This document shows positions 59,930 to 64,000 of a DNA stretch of 64,000 bases, piece by piece. The stretch's first letter is position 1. Each line of letters begins with the position of its first letter. The stretch spans positions 1-64,000 of the forward strand of contig UQMI01000001.1 in NCBI GenBank assembly GCA_900542045.1, given 5' to 3'. The stretch is from an uncultured Blautia sp. (GTDB taxonomy: Bacteria > Bacillota > Clostridia > Lachnospirales > Lachnospiraceae). The translations under genes and the position numbers were made by a program. The notes under the pieces were generated by a model, which was not told where the DNA came from, searched no databases, and saw only the letters and a program-made list of their open reading frames with translations.

Positions 59930-60478
59930 TTATGAATCCTTTTCCCGGATAAAAATCATGGAAAACCAGAGGATCGTATTTCCCCCCAGCTGATATTCCA
60001 TCTGCTGCTCTTCCACAATCTCGGAAACCACAATGCCGTAGCTCTCCACGCAGGGATGCATTTTTTCCGGGTGTCTGCAGGGTGCATGGGGATAGGTGCA
60101 TTCCGGACAGATATCGCAGGATTCTGTGGAAAGAATGAAGCAGTCGTATCCCTGTTCCCGCAGAAAAGCGCCGATGGCATTTGTAATGTTTTCATGCTCC
60201 CTTCTGGTGGCCAGTGTTTCTTCCAGATTCAGCACGTCGCTGACTTCCGCCACCGTGGAAAAAAAGACCGCTTCCGGATAGGCCATACACTTCTCCCTGC
60301 ATTCCTGCAGTTCTCCCACCGCAGGGGGACAGGCCCATGTACTGTTGTAGCGGGGGCATTCCTGTTCACAGACCATCCGCACTCTCGGTTCAAACCGAAG
60401 GCGGTCCGTATCAATGATCCGATATTCAAATACCGGGTAATCGGCAATAAATGTGTCTAATTCTGAAATCTGCTTCAT
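59930..60478 (-). CDS. DUF2284 metal-binding-like protein
   Basis: 182 residues with many cysteines: VCEQECPRYNSTWACPPAVG, CREKC, and SCDICPECTYPHAPCRHPEKMHPC. The pattern is like that of ferredoxin or zinc proteins, so it probably binds a metal or an Fe-S cluster. Function unknown. AAGGAG lies 12 bp before the ATG. It is 48 bp upstream of yqfC. Confidence 0.85.
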   Translation of the reverse strand: MKQISELDTFIADYPVFEYRIIDTDRLRFEPRVRMVCEQECPRYNSTWACPPAVGELQECREKCMAYPEAVFFSTVAEVSDVLNLEETLATRREHENITNAIGAFLREQGYDCFILSTESCDICPECTYPHAPCRHPEKMHPCVESYGIVVSEIVEEQQMEYQLGGNTILWFSMIFIREKDS

Positions 60479-60589
60479 AATGCAAAACTGCTCCTTCCTG
60501 TTTTAGTCTCTTTCAGTCTGAAATCACTGATTCTGGCATATAAATAAACCAATTCTGCCGGCAGATCCGGCAATGAAAAAAGGGATTTT

Positions 60590-61414
60590 ATGAATAAAAA
60601 CGTATCTTTCAAAAAAGGACTGGGGATCCTTCTGCTGTTTGCCGGAGCCTATCTGGCCGGCTCTGCTCTCCGGCAGGCATCTGCTCCGGTTTCTGTCCAG
60701 ACCTCTGCCGTTTCTGCAGAAGAAAACTGGGGCCTGAGTTTTCCTGAAGAGGGAGCAGCCCCTGTGGGAAATGCCACTTCCCGGGAGTTGGCCAAATACC
60801 GGGCTGTCTATATGGACGATACCGATGAAAAGGTGATCTACCTTACCTTTGACTGCGGCTATGAAAACGGCGTCACAGAAACCATTCTGGATGCTCTGCA
60901 GAAGCATCAGGCACCTGCCGCCTTCTTTGTGGTGGGCAATTTTCTGGAAACCAGCCCGGATCTCATCCGGAGAATGGCCGATGAAGGCCACATCGTCGGG
61001 AACCATACCTATCATCATCCGGATATGTCCCAGATCTCCACGGCAGAAACCTTTCAGAAAGAACTGTCTGATGTGGAAACTTTGTACCAGGAGATCACCG
61101 GAGAAGAAATGCCCAAATACTACCGGCCTCCCCAGGGGAAATACAGCCTGACCAATCTGGAAATGGCCGGGGAACTGGGCTATACCACTTTCTTCTGGAG
61201 CCTTGCTTATGTGGACTGGTACCAGGATGACCAGCCCAGCCATCAGCAGGCCTTTGATAAACTGCTGCCCCGGATCCACCCGGGCGCCATTGTGCTCCTG
61301 CACAGCACTTCTGTAACCAACGGAGAGATCCTGGATGAACTGCTGACCAGATGGGAGGAAATGGGCTACCATTTCGCACCCCTTACACAGCTGGCGGAAA
61401 AACTGGAAGCCTAG
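60590..61414 (+). CDS. PdaA-like polysaccharide deacetylase
   Basis: 274 residues: uncleaved or cleaved signal segment (ILLLFAGAYLAGSALRQ) and a NodB domain with TFDCGYENG (TFDxG), HTYHHPD (metal histidines) and RPPQGKYS. The TFDCGY variant and the lead-in LSFPEEGAAPVGNATSRELA match delta-lactam-synthesis deacetylase PdaA, which makes muramic lactam in spore cortex. It acts outside the membrane. It is the only plus-strand gene in this part and converges on dus. Confidence 0.87.
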   Translation: MNKNVSFKKGLGILLLFAGAYLAGSALRQASAPVSVQTSAVSAEENWGLSFPEEGAAPVGNATSRELAKYRAVYMDDTDEKVIYLTFDCGYENGVTETILDALQKHQAPAAFFVVGNFLETSPDLIRRMADEGHIVGNHTYHHPDMSQISTAETFQKELSDVETLYQEITGEEMPKYYRPPQGKYSLTNLEMAGELGYTTFFWSLAYVDWYQDDQPSHQQAFDKLLPRIHPGAIVLLHSTSVTNGEILDELLTRWEEMGYHFAPLTQLAEKLEA

Positions 61415-62370
61415 AAGGTCCGTATATCACATTCAGCAAACAGTCCCTCCACGATTGCTTCGTATTCCCCGGTCTTCTGGACCTTACGGATCTTCTTACC
61501 GTAAGAAGCGGTGTCTTCAAATGAAAACAGCATATGGTTCCAGAGTTCCTTCATTCGGAACAGTACATTGCGGTCGCCGGACAGCCGTTCCTGATACGCA
61601 TGGTAAATACAGTCATGAAAACCCTGCAGCTTCTCTCTGGTCATGGGCTTTCCCTCCCGGACCAGATCCAGAAGTCCTGGGTATCGGATCACACCCCGCC
61701 CGTACATGAAACGGTGTACCTGAGGGAATCTTCCGGAAAGGGCCTGACAGTCTTCCGGAGTGAACAGATCGCCGTTATAACAGACCGGAACGTTTATGTT
61801 TTCCACTGCCTGGGCAAACGCCTCCAGATTCGGAGCATTCCCATAGAAGTCAGAGAGCAGGCGGGGATGCACAATAAGCTCTGACATGGGATATTTCTGG
61901 AAAATCTTCAGCAGCAGTTCCCATTCCTCCGGGTCGTCGATGCCGATCCGGGTCTTGATGGAGATGCGAATGTCCAGCGCAGAAAAGATTTCATCCAGAA
62001 ATGCCTCCAGCTTCCGGGGCTCTCCCAGAAAACCGGCCCCCTTTTTCTTGGCGGCTACAGTTCCGGAGGGACATCCCAGATTCAGGTTCACTTCCCTGTG
62101 TCCATACTGCTGGAAAATACGGGCCAGCTGAATAAAATCTTCCGCCTGATTGGTAAGGATCTGCGGGATCACGCACATGCCTTTGTTTTTCTCCGGCGAG
62201 ATCTCCTCCTCCTCTTTCTGACTGAGACGCTTGTTGTGCTTTCCGGATATGAAGGGGGTGAAGTACCGGTCCATGGGATGGAAATACCGGTGATAGGCCG
62301 TCCGGTAGATCCAGTTGGTAATGCCTTCCATGGGCGCCAGATAATCCTGATATTCTTTAACCGTTTCCAT
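61411..62370 (-). CDS. tRNA-dihydrouridine synthase
   Basis: 319 residues with the Dus barrel: APMEGITNWIYR, NLGCPSGTVAAKKKGAGF (catalytic Cys), and the phosphate-binding GRGVIRYPGL. It reduces uridine in tRNA with FMN and NADPH. Its start abuts the NYN gene's stop. The TAG stop shares two bases with the stop of the facing PdaA-like gene. Confidence 0.93.
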   Translation of the reverse strand: METVKEYQDYLAPMEGITNWIYRTAYHRYFHPMDRYFTPFISGKHNKRLSQKEEEEISPEKNKGMCVIPQILTNQAEDFIQLARIFQQYGHREVNLNLGCPSGTVAAKKKGAGFLGEPRKLEAFLDEIFSALDIRISIKTRIGIDDPEEWELLLKIFQKYPMSELIVHPRLLSDFYGNAPNLEAFAQAVENINVPVCYNGDLFTPEDCQALSGRFPQVHRFMYGRGVIRYPGLLDLVREGKPMTREKLQGFHDCIYHAYQERLSGDRNVLFRMKELWNHMLFSFEDTASYGKKIRKVQKTGEYEAIVEGLFAECDIRTF

Positions 62371-63162
62371 TTATTTTTCGTTTTTCCTTCCTTTCAGCCG
62401 TACGTAAATCTGTTTCTGTCCATTCCCCAGAGCCACCTTCTGCACTTCGTAGACACCCAGGGATTTAACAAACGGTGTCAGCTTGGAAAAACCAAAGTTA
62501 CGCACATCAAAATCCGGAAGTCTCTTGGAAAGCTGATCCCCTAGTTTGCCGGAAGACAGCCATCCGTCTTCATCAGAGAACTTGTTGATGATGGCGTTGA
62601 TCGTATTGCGGATCCGTTTCAGATCGTCCTTCCGGCTGGTATCCTTGGCCTTTGCAGGCGGTGTCTCCGCAATGCGGCTTTCTTCCTGACGTTCCGAAGT
62701 CTCTTCTTTTTCTTCCTCCTGCTGATTGGAATACAGCAGATCCAGATACTTGAACTGGTTGCAGGCAGAGATAAAGGGCTGGGGCGTTTTCTCTTCTCCC
62801 ATTCCAATGACCTGCATTCCGGATTCCCGGAGTCTGGACGCCAGACGTGTGAAATCACTGTCGGACGATACGATGCAGAAGCCGTCTACGGTGCCGGAAT
62901 AGAGAATATCCATGGCATCAATGATCATGGCCGAGTCTGTGGAATTCTTTCCGGTGGTGTAGCTGTACTGCTGCATGGGTATAATGGAATTCTCCAGGAG
63001 CACCTGCTTCCAGGATGCCAGCTGGGGATTGGTCCAGTCTCCGTAGATCCGTTTATAAGTTGCGATGCCAAAATTGGATGCTTCATCCAGAATGATCTTA
63101 ATATACCTGTCTGAGATATTATCAGCATCGATCAGTATGGCAAATCGTAATTCATTATCCAT
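62371..63162 (-). CDS. NYN-domain/OST-HTH (LOTUS) protein, predicted RNase
   Basis: 263 residues: an N-terminal NYN (PIN-like) domain with acidic residues in LIDADNISDRYI, TDSAMIIDAMDIL and SSDSDFTRLASRL, which form a nuclease-type metal site; a charged linker; and a C-terminal OST-HTH domain (INKFSDEDGWLSSGKLGDQL). LOTUS domains bind RNA. The pairing suggests RNA cleavage, and dus and deoB neighbours suggest RNA turnover, though neither is proven. ATG follows GGAGG. Confidence 0.85.
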   Translation of the reverse strand: MDNELRFAILIDADNISDRYIKIILDEASNFGIATYKRIYGDWTNPQLASWKQVLLENSIIPMQQYSYTTGKNSTDSAMIIDAMDILYSGTVDGFCIVSSDSDFTRLASRLRESGMQVIGMGEEKTPQPFISACNQFKYLDLLYSNQQEEEKEETSERQEESRIAETPPAKAKDTSRKDDLKRIRNTINAIINKFSDEDGWLSSGKLGDQLSKRLPDFDVRNFGFSKLTPFVKSLGVYEVQKVALGNGQKQIYVRLKGRKNEK

Positions 63163-63234
63163 CTGTTTCCTCCTGCTTTCGGAGCATTGCCGGTGCTGCC
63201 GGAGTATGAGTTCTCAGGCGGCCCTGCTCCCTGT

Positions 63235-64000
63235 TTATACCGGGCGCTTCCGGATCTCATCCCAGAAGCTGTTCCCGGAAATGTGGTCTCCCTCCAGTCC
63301 AAAGACAGAAAGGATCGTTTTTCCGATGTCGGCAAAGGCAGTTCTGGTACCCAGACTGCAGTTTTCACGGATGCCGTCTCCGTACACCAGCAGCGGTGTA
63401 TATTCCCTGGTATGGTCCGTTCCCGGAAATCCCGGATCACATCCGTGATCGGCAGTGATCATCAGAATATCCTCTTTGTGCATCTGCCCCATAAATTCGC
63501 CCAGTGCCTGATCAAATTCCGCAGCTGCCTTTGCGTAGCCGTCGATATCGTTCCTGTGGCCGTAGAGCATATCAAAATCCACCAGATTCACAAAACAGAG
63601 CCCGTGGAACGCCTCTTTCTGCATATCCAGAAGCTTGCGGATCCCATCGGTATTGTTCCTGGTCAGGATACTTCTGCCGATCCCTCTTCCGGCAAAAATA
63701 TCATATATTTTTCCGATACTGATGGTATCCAGTCCATGGGCAGACAATACGTCCAGCATGGTTTCTCCCGGCGGCTCCAGTGAAAAATCATGACGTCTGG
63801 AAGTACGCACATAATTGGGAAACTCCCCTTCAAAAGGCCGGGCAATGACTCTGCCCACTCCGTGTTCTCCGGTGAGGATCTTTCTGGCGATCCTGCAGTA
63901 TTCATACAGTGTCTCCACCGGAACCACTTTCTCGTGGGCAGCGATCTGAAATACACTGTCTGCCGAGGTATAGACGATGAGCTTTCCGGTCTCCTCATGT
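63235..64000 (-). CDS. deoB: Phosphopentomutase, C-terminal part (5' end outside window)
   Basis: The frame is open to the right edge, and the visible part covers about 255 residues. HEETGKLIVYTSADSVFQIA, NLVDFDMLYGHRND and TADHGCDPGFPGTDHTREY show the alkaline-phosphatase-like fold and metal ligands. It interconverts ribose-1- and ribose-5-phosphate in nucleoside use. It leads into the NYN gene 72 bp further on. Confidence 0.96.
   Translation of the reverse strand, partial: HEETGKLIVYTSADSVFQIAAHEKVVPVETLYEYCRIARKILTGEHGVGRVIARPFEGEFPNYVRTSRRHDFSLEPPGETMLDVLSAHGLDTISIGKIYDIFAGRGIGRSILTRNNTDGIRKLLDMQKEAFHGLCFVNLVDFDMLYGHRNDIDGYAKAAAEFDQALGEFMGQMHKEDILMITADHGCDPGFPGTDHTREYTPLLVYGDGIRENCSLGTRTAFADIGKTILSVFGLEGDHISGNSFWDEIRKRPV

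Noticed and set aside
60500..60589. Sigma-G promoter before the PdaA-like gene
   Set aside because: A CATATAA box exists near 60537 but no matching -35 at acceptable spacing was found.

Overview
The window is an almost continuous run of housekeeping genes from a Gram-positive, endospore-forming member of the Clostridia, most likely a Lachnospiraceae gut anaerobe of the Blautia type. Evidence: strong Shine-Dalgarno sites, frequent TTG/GTG starts, a Prp protease beside an L27 with a cleavable N-terminal extension, SepF, YlmH, MreBCD and MinDE, the sporulation proteins YqfC, YqfD and a BofC-like protein, a clostridial radical SAM/DUF2344 pair, an oxygen-scavenging FprA flavoprotein and Lachnospiraceae-style secreted proteins with aromatic cell-wall-binding repeats. 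Assignment to a genus is inference only. No rRNA, tRNA, CRISPR array, transposase or prophage was recognised.

Layout. 1-1.0 kb: the 3' end of an ABC exporter gene and a LysR regulator broken by two internal deletions. 1.3-10.9 kb (+): radical SAM protein, DUF2344 partner, RNase G, FprA, then rplU-prp-rpmA-obgE-yhbY-nadD-yqeK-rsfS. 11.0-14.0 kb: lexA (-) diverges from a small membrane LysM protein resembling the SOS division inhibitor YneA, with LexA-box-like sites between them, followed by an 809-bp gene-free stretch and a tyrosine recombinase. 14.2-20.1 kb (-): two secreted wall-binding proteins (NlpC/P60-like and M23), a GntR/ABC operon under a palindrome-rich promoter, a nicotinamidase-like hydrolase and dtd. 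20.4-21.1 kb (+): a TtcA-like protein.

21.1-28.1 kb (-): a cytidylate-kinase-like protein, rluD-type synthase, lspA, aroB, ylmH, sepF, yggS and a HlyD-like membrane protein (division/envelope cluster). 28.2 kb (+): a DUF378 protein. 28.5-38.9 kb (-): small P-loop protein, D,D-carboxypeptidase, rodA, minE, minD, PBP2, mreD, mreC, mreB and radC, the elongation and division-site module. 39.0-50.1 kb (-): two flavoproteins, a methionine gamma-lyase family enzyme, miaA, mutL, mutS and miaB. 50.1-54.0 kb is the most accessory-looking part: a Ser/Asp-rich frame without a start, a 40-bp palindrome, a beta-helix surface protein, and a multi-hairpin intergenic element between proB and a DUF896 gene. 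54.0-60.5 kb (-): proB, BofC-like, DUF3048 lipoprotein, ybeY, phoH, yqfD, yqfC and DUF2284. 60.6 kb (+): PdaA-like deacetylase. 61.4-64.0 kb (-): dus, an NYN/OST-HTH protein and the 3' part of deoB.

The modules fit together as translation and ribosome assembly (Rng, L21, L27, Prp, Obg, RsfS, YbeY, MiaA/B, Dus, Dtd), growth and division (MreBCD, PBP2, RodA, MinDE, SepF, LspA, carboxypeptidase), genome maintenance (LexA/SOS, MutSL, a recombinase) and sporulation (YqfCD, BofC, PdaA). I found no complete, clearly undescribed multi-gene system. The best leads are the LexA-controlled YneA-like/recombinase locus with its long structured spacer, the folded element replacing the expected proA position, the min locus without minC next to a divergent MreB, and the Ser/Asp-rich gene remnant at 50.6 kb.
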